From: Hymenobacter qilianensis
GTDB taxonomy: Bacteria; Bacteroidota; Bacteroidia; Cytophagales; Hymenobacteraceae
Direction: 5' to 3'
NCBI RefSeq assembly: GCF_014489555.1
Contig: NZ_CP060788.1
Location: forward strand, 1 to 35,097
Length of the DNA: 35,097 nucleotides
Shown here: positions 7,964-16,981 of the stretch, in pieces
Layout: each line of letters opens with the position of its first letter
How positions within the stretch are numbered: position 1 is the first letter of the stretch
The notes under the pieces: generated by a model
What the model saw: the letters and a program-made list of their open reading frames with translations, nothing else
The model's database searches: none
Told to the model about the DNA's origin: nothing
Translations under genes and position numbers: made by a program

Positions 7964-8446
7964 TTAGCCGTCGATGTCAACGAGAAAGGTGATTTTGGCC
8001 AACTTTTCTTCTTGGAAAACTAACGTTGCCAGCACGTCGCCTTCAACATTGATGACCTGCAAGCAGTCTTGGCTACGAGGGAGTCCCAGTTGGTGCAAGA
8101 CGGTCCTTTTCTCCGTCCCCAGTACGAGTAAGGGAGCCAACAAGGGTTCGGAACGGGTGATCGTAAAGGCCGCCGTAAACGTGTTGTCTGCACTGGTAAA
8201 GCAGGTAAACTGGTTCGCCCCGTTGGAAAAAGAGACTAAGCGTCCGTCGCCGAGTTTCGGCGCTCGTTTGGCGCGCACATAGTGAGCGCCGACTAACCGA
8301 GTGTAGGAAAGACGTTCGGTTAACCCACTGAGGAAGGCATTATTCGTTGTTTCGGTAAATGGTGCCTGCGGCACGCGCGCCTGGGGAAGGCTGTCTGGTA
8401 GAGGAGAGCAGAAAAAGGTCAGGATCAGCAACAAGGGAAACCACAT
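7964..8446 (-). CDS. Secreted protein, unknown function
   Basis: A 160-aa protein with a hydrophobic N-terminus (MWFPLLLILTFFCSPLPDSL); Cys13 might make it a lipoprotein, but the lipobox is poor. The mature part contains FSNGANQFTCFTSADNTF and TEKRTVLHQLGLPRSQDC, the latter resembling the LGxP segment of BamE-like folds, then ends in alternating strands (DVLATLVFQEEKLAKITFLV). The two cysteines at about residues 98 and 138 could form a disulphide. Function is unknown. Repeat E2 lies 77 bp beyond the stop and E3 upstream of the start. Confidence 0.6.
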   Translation of the reverse strand: MWFPLLLILTFFCSPLPDSLPQARVPQAPFTETTNNAFLSGLTERLSYTRLVGAHYVRAKRAPKLGDGRLVSFSNGANQFTCFTSADNTFTAAFTITRSEPLLAPLLVLGTEKRTVLHQLGLPRSQDCLQVINVEGDVLATLVFQEEKLAKITFLVDIDG

Positions 8447-8597
8447 GAGTACAGAAATTAGCTCGGCGCGAACCTAGTGAATAAACCAAAGGAATCGGGT
8501 AGCAAAGACCGCACCTGCCAAGCAAAAACTAATTGTGAGAGTGAGCAACGGGGCTTCTTCAGGGTGTTGAAACAGAAGCGCACCTAAACCAACTCTT

Positions 8598-8626
8598 GTC
8601 CGAGAAGGTGGATTATGTAAAGCAAC
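8598..8626 (+). repeat. Cassette-border repeat E3
   Basis: GTCCGAGAAGGTGGATTATG then TAAAGCAAC. It belongs to the subtype with a GTCCGAGAAG outer end (compare E6 and E15) and lies 3' of the gene at 8690-8920. Confidence 0.7.
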
Positions 8627-8689
8627 AAACTGCTCTCTGTCCTCCTCCTTCGCTTGAGGAGTAGATTTGCGCGTGTACTATCAGTTTGC

Positions 8690-8920
8690 TTAACTAAGCT
8701 TATGAAATTTATTATACACCCATAAAATGAGTAACAGAAGTAGATTCCCTATCAAGGCATAAAATACTAGAGACATCATTATAAACGGTTGATAATGATT
8801 GTCCCTATAGTATATCCAACTGATAAGGTTGGTGCAAAGAACAAGTAGCCACCAAAAGAGTGATGCCTTTATACTCCTTTTCATCTTCTTAGTCATATCA
8901 AAGTGCCAGTACCATTTCAA
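8690..8920 (-). CDS. Small two-helix membrane protein
   Basis: A 76-aa product with two strong hydrophobic helices, ASLFWWLLVLCTNLISWIYY (about residues 19-38) and MMSLVFYALIGNLLLLLILW (about 48-67), joined by a short polar loop. The real start may be Met9 or Met13, since the first residues are less typical. It sits alone between repeats E3 and E4, as a single-gene cassette. AT-rich compared with the large cargo genes. No family is recognised. Confidence 0.5.
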   Translation of the reverse strand: MKWYWHFDMTKKMKRSIKASLFWWLLVLCTNLISWIYYRDNHYQPFIMMSLVFYALIGNLLLLLILWVYNKFHKLS

Positions 8921-8984
8921 ATGTAAAGTGGGCCTTAGCGATACGTATCCGAAAAGGGATTATTATAGTAAAACATCACTCCAT

Positions 8985-9013
8985 TGTCTAATAATGGCCA
9001 TTATGTATATGAC
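8985..9013 (+). repeat. Cassette-border repeat E4
   Basis: TGTCTAATAATGGCCATTAT then GTATATGAC. The core ATAATGGCCATTAT is a perfect 14-bp palindrome. It lies 3' of the gene at 9038. Confidence 0.7.
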
Positions 9014-9037
9014 GTATGCCGTCTTCCGTCTAACGGC

Positions 9038-9730
9038 TTACTGCACGATATGACTACGCACCAGCGTCCAGGTTTGGGGCTGGTCGTTATACCAGGTGCG
9101 CTGGCGTACGATCCCCACGTGCGGGGCCCAATAGTAGTGCGAGGGCCAGCCGTACTCGGACCGATCACTCAAGGGGATGTTTACCTCCAGCACGTCGGCA
9201 TAGGTCGTGTTCCCGATTGGGACGGGCGCGGTGTGCCAGTAGGACTTTAGCTCTCCGAACAGGTAGCCCACGGGGGCCTGATCCCGGGCGATACGGTAGG
9301 GAAAGACGGTGGTGCTGCCCTCATCGGCCGTGCTGTTGGGCAGGGAGAGGCCGCGCCGAATAGTCCAGCACGGATAGCCGCTGATCGAAGCATCCTCTGG
9401 AATCGAGAGCCCGCAGGTGCGAAACACGCTATAGACCCGCTCCGGCCCGCCCCGGCTCGACTGGGTCAGCAGGCGGAAGTTCTCGTACTTCTCATTGACG
9501 CGGTTATACTGTTGGTCCCAGCGCCGGGTCACGAAGGCTTCGCGGTGGGTGACCCAGACGCTGTCGAGTTGGCGGGAAGCCGAGTCCTGGTAGATCCAGT
9601 AGGTGCCGGGCTCAAACAGGGTGTAGGCCTTCAACTCGGTGGGCAGGGGCATGGCCTCGGGCTCGGGTTCGGGTTTTTTGCAGGCGAAGGGGACGACGAG
9701 CAGCAACGAGAGCCACCGCCAGCGGTTCAT
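9038..9730 (-). CDS. Lipoprotein, unknown function
   Basis: Starting at the ATG at 9730 the product is 230 aa with a typical lipoprotein signal (MNRWRWLSLLLVVPFACKK, Cys17). Upstream in-frame ATGs only add a poor N-terminus. After the cysteine come charged and proline residues (KKPEPEPEAMP), then a domain opening with LFEPGTYWIYQDSASRQLDS, a pattern found in Bacteroidota lipoproteins whose core begins 'GxYWxYxDS'. Two cysteines (CGLSIPED..YPC) may be bridged. It probably sits on the outer membrane. It is bordered by E4 at its 3' end and E5 at its 5' end in inverted orientation. Confidence 0.75.
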   Translation of the reverse strand: MNRWRWLSLLLVVPFACKKPEPEPEAMPLPTELKAYTLFEPGTYWIYQDSASRQLDSVWVTHREAFVTRRWDQQYNRVNEKYENFRLLTQSSRGGPERVYSVFRTCGLSIPEDASISGYPCWTIRRGLSLPNSTADEGSTTVFPYRIARDQAPVGYLFGELKSYWHTAPVPIGNTTYADVLEVNIPLSDRSEYGWPSHYYWAPHVGIVRQRTWYNDQPQTWTLVRSHIVQ

Positions 9731-9857
9731 TGCGACAAAGGCTACAGACAAGCAAGGGGTATCCATACCTAAGGCTGGGCGTAACAACCGTGCCACCTTG
9801 GTGCGGGGCCGTCAACCGATAAAGGACGCCGTACCCTTGCTTTTGCGAAAGCTGCGC

Positions 9858-9945
9858 TAGTTAGACAAAAGGCAGAAAACGGGCTGCTGCCAGCCGGTCT
9901 GGATTCTGAGAATAGTTGCTTAACATAACGTATGTTATATCCGTC
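9858..9945 (-). repeat. Cassette-border repeat E5, long form
   Basis: Starts GTTAGACAAAAGGCAGAAAA and ends GCTTAACATAACGTATG then TTATATCCGTC. Unlike most copies it lies 5' of its gene (9038-9730) and carries the long inner extension shared with E6, E12 and E17. The divergent E6 follows 54 bp away. Confidence 0.7.
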
Positions 9946-9998
9946 TTGAATTTATCCTACTTAGGGCGTGAACCAAGCGTAGGCTTCTGGGAAGAGGT

Positions 9999-10087
9999 GT
10001 CCGAGAAGATCTTTTATGTCAATCAACTATTCCGCGAAAGTAGATAAAAGGTAGACCCGCCGTTTCTACTTTTTGTCTAACTAGCGC
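9999..10087 (+). repeat. Cassette-border repeat E6, long form
   Basis: The outer end GTCCGAGAAGATCTTTTATG leads into ATTCCGCGAAAGTAGATAAA and closes with TTTTTGTCTAACTAGCG. The inner part folds back on itself: TAGATAAAAGGTAGA against TCTACTTTTTGTCTA around a CCCGCCGTT-like loop. It lies 5' of the gene at 10232. Confidence 0.7.
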
Positions 10088-10231
10088 GTTTTCCAGAATA
10101 ACATGCGTCGTATCTTTTCGCCTCTTTCCCTCGCCCTACCTGTATGCGGCGCGTAGCCCTCTTCCTGTTTGCCTTTCGTGCCCGTGCCGGGGCCTGTTAC
10201 CAACAAGTTGTGCTTCCTGCTAAAAAACAAA

Positions 10232-10756
10232 ATGAATATTCAAGAAGGATTTAAAATTGACGAACCCGGTATTTTCATTCCCTGGGGCATTGACGAACAT
10301 ATGTTGACTCAAAAATTGAATGGGCACGGCTATAACCATGTAACAACCGGCTATTACACCATCTCATGCAAATCCTTGAATGGCCTGAACTGTATGCTTG
10401 GATTTCACTTCGAACCAAGAAAAGATGGGTTCTTAAATGAATTAGAATTTTTTAGGACGGATTATAGTGACCCAGGGAAATCATTCACTGAATTCCAATC
10501 CTATTTTGAAGCTGAATTTGGGAAACCGACTTTGGAAGCAAATGGAAACGAAGGATTTAAAAATTATGCCTGGAATCTCGATACCGTTCAAATAGTTCAT
10601 TATGTATTCGACCGATTTGGGCCAGAAGAACACATGAGAATCAAAAAAATAAACAAGTCCGAAAGCACCACAACCGCTAAAAGCAAGCGGGCGGATAGTA
10701 TTAAAAGAAACGATAATATAGTAACTAACCTTTGGTCACGGCTGATCGGCAAGTAG
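10232..10756 (+). CDS. Cytoplasmic protein, unknown, possibly immunity-related
   Basis: A 174-aa protein from the ATG at 10232; an earlier in-frame ATG at 10169 precedes non-coding-like sequence. Recognisable stretches are PGIFIPWGIDEHMLTQKL at the start, TTGYYTISCKSLNGLNCMLG, FEAEFGKPTLEANGNEGF and YVFDRFGPEEHMRIKKIN, followed by a basic tail. The FGxP...W...I.H...RFG.EE.L.I.K pattern is seen in small Bacteroidota proteins near immunity genes, but I cannot name a family. No signal peptide. GC is far below that of the surrounding cargo, so it was probably acquired separately. It lies between long repeat E6 and repeat E7. Confidence 0.65.
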   Translation: MNIQEGFKIDEPGIFIPWGIDEHMLTQKLNGHGYNHVTTGYYTISCKSLNGLNCMLGFHFEPRKDGFLNELEFFRTDYSDPGKSFTEFQSYFEAEFGKPTLEANGNEGFKNYAWNLDTVQIVHYVFDRFGPEEHMRIKKINKSESTTTAKSKRADSIKRNDNIVTNLWSRLIGK

Positions 10757-10791
10757 CTGTCAATCCCGCCTGCTCATAGCCGCGGCCCGTT

Positions 10792-11070
10792 ATGGGGACG
10801 GTGCTCGACGAAGCAACTGGGCTACCCGTGCGCCCCGTGCTCATGGCAAAAAAGAACACGAACTCGGATCAGATAACGACGGATTCCGCGGGACGCTTCA
10901 CCTTGTCATCTATCGCTGGCGGCTGGCGCTGTCCCCAAGTGACCCTTGTGGTCGAAGCCCGGCCCTATCAGCCGGTGGAAATCAGCATGCCGGCTGGGGG
11001 CAAACAAATGATTTATCTTTCTTCCTTGTCCCGCCGTCTACCGAAAGGAAGCGTGAAGCACTTGAATTAA
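10792..11070 (+). CDS. Carboxypeptidase-regulatory-like domain fragment
   Basis: A 92-aa ORF. MGTVLDEATGLPVRPVLMAK and TTDSAGRFTLSSI are the hallmarks of a carboxypeptidase-D regulatory-like (CarboxypepD_reg) beta-sandwich, common at the N-termini of Bacteroidota outer-membrane proteins. Here there is no signal peptide: an in-frame stop lies only four codons before the ATG (10777-10779). It is therefore either a 5'-truncated remnant or a small free-standing domain. It follows the 10232 gene by 35 bp and precedes repeat E7, so it belongs to the same cassette. Confidence 0.5.
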   Translation: MGTVLDEATGLPVRPVLMAKKNTNSDQITTDSAGRFTLSSIAGGWRCPQVTLVVEARPYQPVEISMPAGGKQMIYLSSLSRRLPKGSVKHLN

Positions 11071-11075
11071 GCCTT

Positions 11076-11103
11076 GTGCTTCACATAATGCCGTTTATAC
11101 GAC
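11076..11103 (-). repeat. Cassette-border repeat E7
   Basis: CTTCACATAATGCCGTTTAT then ACGAC, starting 6 bp after the 10792-11070 stop codon. The following AAAGGAGGCTGC is shared with E13. Confidence 0.7.
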
Positions 11104-11177
11104 GAAAGGAGGCTGCACGAGCCCTTCGACGACTGGTGATTCGGCATTTTTTGGCGGCCCTGCAACCCAAAAGAACG

Positions 11178-11205
11178 CTAGCGTCTCTCCAGGGAAAGAC
11201 GCTAG
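11178..11205. promoter_or_regulatory. Hairpin in the shared leader before a lipoprotein gene
   Basis: CTAGCGTCT and AGACGCTAG form a 9-bp stem with a 10-base loop, 22 bp before the start of the gene at 11228. The paralogue's leader at about 23441-23458 keeps the GTCT/AGAC base of the stem and the CTCC-GGGAA loop but not the upper pairs. Confidence 0.5.
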
Positions 11206-11227
11206 TGCACCTTTTCCATACAACCCG

Positions 11228-11668
11228 ATGAAATTGCTGTATTCCTGGGCCGTGGGCCTGCTGGGCTTGACTGCCTGCTCCAAAGAAAATAACGTCACTC
11301 CTCACCTTCAGGCAGCTTTTAACCAAGAAGTGACGCTGCGCTATTCCCAAACCGCCAGCCTGCCCGACCTGCAGGCCCCTGAGTTGACGCTTACCCTGGA
11401 AGACGTGCTGGATCAGCGGTGCCCGCCCTGCTTTTCCCCGGGCACGGTCCAAGCCGTCCTGGCGGTCCAGAGCCAGAACGGCGAGCGGCAAGCCGTCCGG
11501 CTGTGTTTGGGGTGTGGTAGCGCTACCGGGCTGAGTGATTCGGCGGCGGTGCAGGCGAATAATCAGCGCTATGTGCTGACCCTGCACCAGGTCACGCCCG
11601 TGGACACCGGCAGCGGCGGCAACGGCCCGAAAAAAGACAAGCAAGCGGTGCTGACCGTCCAGCGATAA
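11228..11668 (+). CDS. Lipoprotein, paralogue of 23486-23920
   Basis: A 146-aa lipoprotein (MKLLYSWAVGLLGLTACSKE, Cys17). The charged residues after the cysteine suit the Bacteroidota surface-export signal. Key stretches are AAFNQEVTLRYSQTASLPD, the cysteine pair DQRCPPC and a second pair LCLGCGS, so one or two disulphides or a metal site are possible. The C-terminus reads YVLTLHQVTPV...KQAVLTVQR. The product is about half identical to the 23486-23920 product, and the upstream 130 bp are similar too. The TAA is followed directly by the GTG of the secreted protein at 11669, so translational coupling is likely. Confidence 0.8.
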   Translation: MKLLYSWAVGLLGLTACSKENNVTPHLQAAFNQEVTLRYSQTASLPDLQAPELTLTLEDVLDQRCPPCFSPGTVQAVLAVQSQNGERQAVRLCLGCGSATGLSDSAAVQANNQRYVLTLHQVTPVDTGSGGNGPKKDKQAVLTVQR

Positions 11669-13950
11669 GTGGGAGCCCCGACTCTGCCGTGGCTGCGCGC
11701 CGTCCTGACGGGCCTCGTCCTGCTGGCCACCACCGGCTGGGCTGCGGCCCAGCTGCCCGCCTCGCAGTGGTATTTTGGCCGGCAGGCGGGGCTGGATTTC
11801 CGGCCGGGTAGGCCGGTGCCCCTGACCGATGGGCAGCTTACGACCTTCGAGAGTTGCAGTAGCCGGGCCGACAGTCTGGGTAATTTACTTTTTTACACCA
11901 ATGGGCTGACGGTCTGGAACCGTCAGCACCAGGTAATGGCGGGCGGTACTGGGCTGCCGGGCGACGTGTCAGCCGCCCAGTGCCTGATTGTGCCGCAGCC
12001 CGGTCATGGCGACGTTTACTACGTGTTTTTGCCGGCTGAATACAATCAACCCACCGGGTTTCGCTACGCCCGGGTGGATATGCGCCGGCAAAATGGCTTG
12101 GGGGAGGTTGTCCTCCGCCAGGGGCTACTCCACGGCTCTTCTACTGAGCGCGTGACGGCCATCCCCCACCAAAATGGGCACGACCTGTGGATACTGGGCC
12201 ACGAGCGCGACTCGGATGTGTTCTTTGCTTACTTGCTCACGGCGCAGGGGATCACCGCTCCCCCGGTGCTGAGTCGTGACGGCTTTGTCCACCAAGGCAG
12301 CCAAGTCGTGGGCCAATTGAAAGCGTCACCGGACGGGCGGCGGCTGGCCCTTACGGCGGGCACCTTTACTCCGCCCCCGGGCAAAGCCGGGCCAGCGTGG
12401 AACTACTGGACTTCGATCCGGCCACGGGCCGCCTGACGAATCCCGTCCTTCTGCCCCCAGCCGTGCTGACTAGCTACGGGGTAGAGTTTTCCCCGGACGG
12501 GACCAAACTCTACGTCACGGATCCTTCGGCGTCAGCGCTTTTCCAGTACGATCTGACCGCCGCCAACCTCGCCGCCTCGGCGATGCCAATTGAGGATGCC
12601 TCGGTCGCAGGACAGGCCCTCAGCGCCAAGTTCGGCCTCCAACTGGGCCCCGACGGCCGAATATACGTGGCCCATACCGACCAGGCGGACCGGACCCTGG
12701 GCGTGATTACGGAGCCCAACCGTCGCGGGGGCCTGTGCGCGTACGTGGATCAAGGAGTGAGCTTGGGGGGGCGCCAATCCTGGCACGGCCTGCCCTCGTT
12801 TATGCAACGGGATCTGTGGTACTTCACCGGGCAGGGCACGTGCCAGGGAAGTCCCTATGCCTTTACGCTACCTATCACCTATGGGGCTGACTCCGTGCGT
12901 TGGGACTTCGGAGACCCGGCCAGCGGGCGCAACCAGTCCACTTCAGTAGCGCCCACCCACGTCTACGCGCTGCCCGGCCGTTATCTGGTCACGCTCACGC
13001 TTTTCCTGCCCGGCGGCTACCCCTTCGCTATCCGCCGCTACATGGCCGTGGCCCCGCGCCCGGTGGTCAGCCTGGGCCGGGATACGGCCCTATGCCCCGG
13101 CCAAGCCCTGGTGCTGACTGCTGCCCAGGCCGCCACCTATCGCTGGCAGGATGGCTCCACCGCCGCCACCCTCCGGGCCCAGCAGCCGGGCTGGTACTGG
13201 GTGGAGGTGACCAACGCGGCCGGCTGCACTACCCGCGACTCGCTGCGGCTCACCGCTGCGCCCGTGCCCCAGGTGCGGTTAGGCGCGGATACGGTACTCT
13301 GTGTGGGGCAGGCCCTGACCCTGCGGCCCCGCACCCGAGAGGCGGGCACCCGCTACCGCTGGCAGGACGGATCCACGGGCGCGACGCTGCTGGTCAACCA
13401 GCCCGGCACCTACTGGCTGGAAGGCACTAACGCGGCCGGCTGCAGCCAGCGCGACTCGCTGCGCCTGTTCTACTTGACCCCGCCCACGATCTACCTGGGC
13501 CCCGATACGGCCCTGTGTGCGAGCCCCGAGCAGCCCTTCGTCCTGGATGCCACGCTGCCGGGTGTGCGCTACCGCTGGCAGGACGGCTCGACGGCGGCCA
13601 CTTTCACCCCCACTCAGTCAGGCACGTACTGGGTGACGGTGTCCACGCCCGTGTGCAGCGCCACGGACTCGATCCGGGTGCGCCTCTACGACTGCCGCCA
13701 GCAGGTGTTTGTGCCCAACATCATCACCCCCAATGGGGACGGGCGCAACGACCAGCTGCACATCACCGGGCTGGGCACGGCGGCGTGGTCGCTCAGCCTG
13801 TTCAGTCGCTGGGGGCAGGCGGTGTTCCGCACCGAGCACTACCAGCAGGACTGGGACGCGGCGGGCCTGCCCGCGGGCAGCTATTACTACCTGCTGCAGG
13901 AGCCCACGACGCACCGCAAGCTGGTCGGCTGGGTGGAAGTTGTGCACTGA
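11669..13950 (+). pseudogene. T9SS type-B secreted PKD/Ig-repeat protein with one frameshift
   Basis: Two frames make one gene: the N-terminal frame is good to about 12377, and the C-terminal frame resumes with VELLDFDPATGRL. One base missing in CCCCCGGG (12374-12381) explains the break and gives 760 aa. Order: signal peptide (WAAAQLPASQ), a propeller-like part with WYFGRQAGLDF, GNLLFYTNGLTVWN and FSPDGTKLYVTD, a PKD domain (VRWDFGDPASG...THVYALPGRY), three Ig-like repeats of about 70 residues (each LGxDTxLC...YRWQDGST), and a CHU_C gliding-type C-terminal domain (VFVPNIITPNGDGRND...GSYYYLL). The tail directs export by T9SS and surface attachment. It starts at a GTG immediately after the lipoprotein stop. 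It is probably an adhesin or surface-layer component. Confidence 0.8.
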
Positions 13951-14014
13951 GTTCTCCCTGGCGCGGGGCCGGATCAACCACTTGCGGAGACACCCGTTAG
14001 TTACGGAAGTTGCC

Positions 14015-14041
14015 GAAGCTACCTAACATAATGCGGGTGAC
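14015..14041 (-). repeat. Cassette-border repeat E8
   Basis: ACCTAACATAATGCGGGTGA, 65 bp after the 11669-13950 stop codon, inner end toward that gene. Its outer end runs directly into the palindromic element at 14041. Confidence 0.6.
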
Positions 14042-14181
14042 TGTTGCAAAACACCCAACAGGGAATCCAGGCGGTTGCCTGGGCGACAACTAGCGGCAAA
14101 AAAGACTGAAGGAGCGTTCCTTGTTGGCTGCCGAGGGGACTCACTGATCTGTTTGCCGCTACTGCCAGACTTTTGCAACAG
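14041..14181. mobile_element. 141-bp MITE-like inverted-repeat element
   Basis: CTGTTGCAAAA at 14041-14051 and TTTTGCAACAG at 14171-14181 are perfect 11-bp inverted ends. A nested pair AGCGGCAAA (14092-14100) / TTTGCCGCT (14152-14160) adds a second stem. No ORF fits inside. The ends resemble IS6-family termini (IS26 has CACTGTTGCAAA), but there is no transposase, so it would be a non-autonomous relic. Confidence 0.55.
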
Positions 14182-14731
14182 CCACGCGGCTTATACAACT
14201 ACTTTCGTGACCAAACGAGCCATAGCCCCTCTGTTCCGCCCCCCTACCTTTTGACTGTGGGATGCCGCCCCTACAAAGCTTTGCGGACGCCCCCAATACC
14301 CTCCCATTCCCTCGGTCAAGGTTGTGCGCCATGCCTCCCCTCGCTGGTTTGTAGCGTATGACGACGATCGCTCGTGCTAATTCTCGGCCGAAAAGAACCT
14401 CCCTATGACCTCATTTGATGATGAACGATCAGGTGAAATACAATAGGAATAAGGTGAGTAGAATGCCCTTCTCAGGCCCTATCCGAAAGACGATGGCGGT
14501 TTAAATCACCCTTTCGCCGAACGGGCTGCTGCGGGCTAGCGGGGAGCGCTAGCCAATTCCCCTGCCTTAGGAAGTCCTTTTCATAACGTATAAAACACTG
14601 ATAATCACCTGCCCATCTTCCTTCATGGCCAGCAGTAAAGTCTGAATTGCCGACATGTTGAGTTGTGGCTTCCCGGCCCAGCGGGTAGGTTTACGGTGGG
14701 GTGCACCACGGCTCCTCCTCACGCGCCGCTC
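14182..14731. other. Gene-free stretch with one hairpin
   Basis: An outer-half repeat copy (CGCGGCTTATACAAC) follows the MITE-like element at 14186-14200. At 14534-14554 GGCTAGCG-GGGAG-CGCTAGCC forms an 8-bp hairpin without a T-run. I see no gene before the start at 14732. Confidence 0.4.
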
Positions 14732-16497
14732 ATGCCGAAGTACTACGCCCGTTTTTTCTTCCGATCGGGCCGCAGCGGTGCCGCGCGGCCCCGCACCATA
14801 CCCCGGCACACGGCCCTGAAGGCCTTGCTGATCGGGCTGCTGCTGGCCGGTCCGGCCTGGCGCCCCGCGCAGGCGCAAGCGGTCGTTCCCCCCTGGGAAG
14901 TGGCCGTGGCGCTGGGCCGGGACCAGACCCCCTACATCCGAGCGCTGACCACCGACGAGGCGGGCAACCTCTACCTGGCAGGCTTTTTTTACGATTCCCT
15001 GCGCCTGGGCGACCAGCTGCTACGTAGCCGCGGCGGCCGGGACGGCTTTATCGCCAAATGGAATCCCTCGACGACCCGCTTTGAGTGGGCCCAGCAACTG
15101 GCCGGCGCTGAAAATGAAGAAGTGATCACCCTGGCGACCGCCGACAGTAGCGTTTATCTCACCGGCACCTTCACCAGCAGTAGCGTGCGCCTGGGCACGC
15201 TCCTCCAGGCCGCGCAAGGCGGCACCGGCGATGACAACGCCTTCGTGGCGAAGCTCTCGGCGACCCGCACGGGCCCGGTGGCCACGTGGCTGCAGCTGAT
15301 CGGCGGCGGGGGCGCGGTGCTGAACACGCTCGCCGTCGCGGCCCCCACGTGTATGTGGGGGGCGCCTGCTACGGGCCGCTGCGCTTTGGCCGCACCCAGC
15401 TAGCCGACCGCCCAAGCCTTGGGGGCCTCAACGCGTTCGTGGCCAAGCTGACCGATACCGGCCCAAGCGCGCGCCGCGAGTGGGCCCATGCCGCGGGAGG
15501 CGCCCTGAGCGCGCTAGCCGTGGGGCAGCAGGGGCTTTTTCTGGCGGGTTCGTTCCGCGGGGTAGCCGGCGAGCTGAGCCCGGAAGCCCTGCCCACGTCG
15601 GGTAACGGCAACCGCTACCTCTACGTGGCCAAGCTGGTCGATACTGGCGCCGCCGGCCTGCTGAGCTGGGTACAGCCTGCGGCCTACGCCCAGTCGGCCT
15701 GGGTGAGCGCGCTAGCTGTGCGGGACAGCAGCGTCTATATCGGGGGCAGTTTCTTTGATAAAACGCTGCGCCTAGGCACCAGCGTGCTGACCAATGCGCG
15801 CCACGGCGGCGGCACGGATATCTTTGTCGCCAAGCTCACCGATACCGGCGCAGCCGGCCGTTTCACCTGGGCCCAGCGCCTCGGCGGCCAGGGCTACGAC
15901 GAATGCCAGGGGCTGGCCGTCAACGAGACCGGCCTCTACCTGGCGGGTGAGTTCGGCCATTCCCTGGACGCTGGCCCCGGACGCGTGGCTTCCGTGGGCG
16001 GGCAAGACCTGCTGGTAGCGCAGCTGCGGGATGCGGGCCCCACGGCGACCGTCGCCTGGGCGCAGTCGCTGGGCAGCCCCGCCAACGACGCCGCCTGGGC
16101 CATTGCCCTGCGCGGGCCGCGCGTGTACGTCGCTGGCCACTTGGTGACGCCCATCCGGGTAGGGGCCGGCCCCTTGGTGGAACATTCGTTTGTGGGTCTG
16201 CTGCGGGCGCCCGTTCCAGGCCCGGAGCGGGCAGCCGGGTCGCCCGTCGCCCTGGAGCTGTACCCCAATCCGGCCCGCGGCAGCGTCAGGGTAGCGTTAG
16301 CGGCGTTGGCTGGGGGCACGCAAGCCACCCTCACGCTCGTCAACGCCCGGGGGCAGGTCGTGCGCCGGACAACGCAGACCGTGTCCGAGACTGGCCTTGA
16401 CTACGCCTGGTCCCTGGCGGAGCTATCGGCGGGCATATATCTGCTCCAGGTGCAAGCCGGGGCCACCCGTCTCAGCCGCCGGTTGGTGGTGGAGTGA
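14732..16497 (+). pseudogene. T9SS type-A secreted repeat protein with one frameshift
   Basis: Two frames join near 15340, where one base is missing in the GCGGCCCCC stretch; the restored protein is 588 aa. The start is the ATG at 14732, giving a twin-positive N-region and a hydrophobic core (ALLIGLLLAGPAW...AQAQA). The body is a series of beta-propeller-like repeats of about 55-60 residues with the pattern (V)YxxGxF...LRLGxxxL...G...(D)xFVAKLxxTG...WAQxLGG, as in the SBBP-type repeats common in Hymenobacter. The C-terminus (LELYPNPARGSVRVAL...LSAGIYLLQVQAG...RRLVVE) is a Por_Secre_tail that targets the protein to T9SS. It has the same architecture as 20739-22415. Function on the surface is unknown. 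Confidence 0.8.
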
Positions 16498-16981
16498 AGA
16501 GACGGTCACGCCTACGAGTAAATAATACGCAGTGACGCGTATCCGACTGCTATTGATTAGCGCGTACAGCCGTCCACAGGGCCTGGTTAGCGCTCCTAGT
16601 CGCAGGCAGTTGCCGCTTAAGAACAAACCCCCTAGGCTATTGACCGCGTTTTGCAACAGCCACGGCCATTCTCGGACACTGTTGCCGCAGGGGTCAGCCT
16701 TTTTCTAGTCCCTCCGCTCGACCTCTCCATCTCTTTCCTGTTGTGGCTCTTCCTGCTCGCGCCTGTCGGGTGTAGTGCCGCGGGTCGCCTACCCGGGCCT
16801 GGCGTAGCCGGCCCGCGGGGAGTAGCGGAAGCGCGCAGGGAGGCCCGACCGCCAAATACGGTCAGAATATTGCACAGCTCGTCCCGCCACTGCTGAGCCG
16901 GCAGATCGGGTAGGTGTGCTCCCTGCGGGCGGCCACCGCGCCGGCTGCTTCGGCCGCCCGGTGTTGTTTTCCTTCCTTGTT
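16498..16981. other. Intergenic stretch with repeat E9
   Basis: No gene is visible. At 16649-16659 TTTTGCAACAG repeats the right end of the MITE-like element, and it runs into repeat copy E9 (CAGCCACGGCCATTCTCGGA, 16657-16676). The pair 14041 / 16659 therefore brackets the 14732-16497 gene. Confidence 0.5.
16657..16679 (-). repeat. Cassette-border repeat E9, variant inner end
   Basis: GGCCATTCTCGGACAC is the usual outer half, but the inner half is TTTTGCAACAGCCAC instead of CTTAACATAAT. It lies 3' of the 14732-16497 gene. Confidence 0.5.

Noticed and set aside
9858..9945. GTTAGAC and GCTTAAC fit the integron core patterns GTTRRRY and RYYYAAC.
   Set aside because: The order is reversed relative to attC, other copies do not keep both boxes, and there is no IntI gene. 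The cassette idea was kept but not as an integron.
11081..11644. Minus-strand ORF of 187 codons.
   Set aside because: It is antisense to a clear lipoprotein gene and has Arg/Gln-rich shadow composition.
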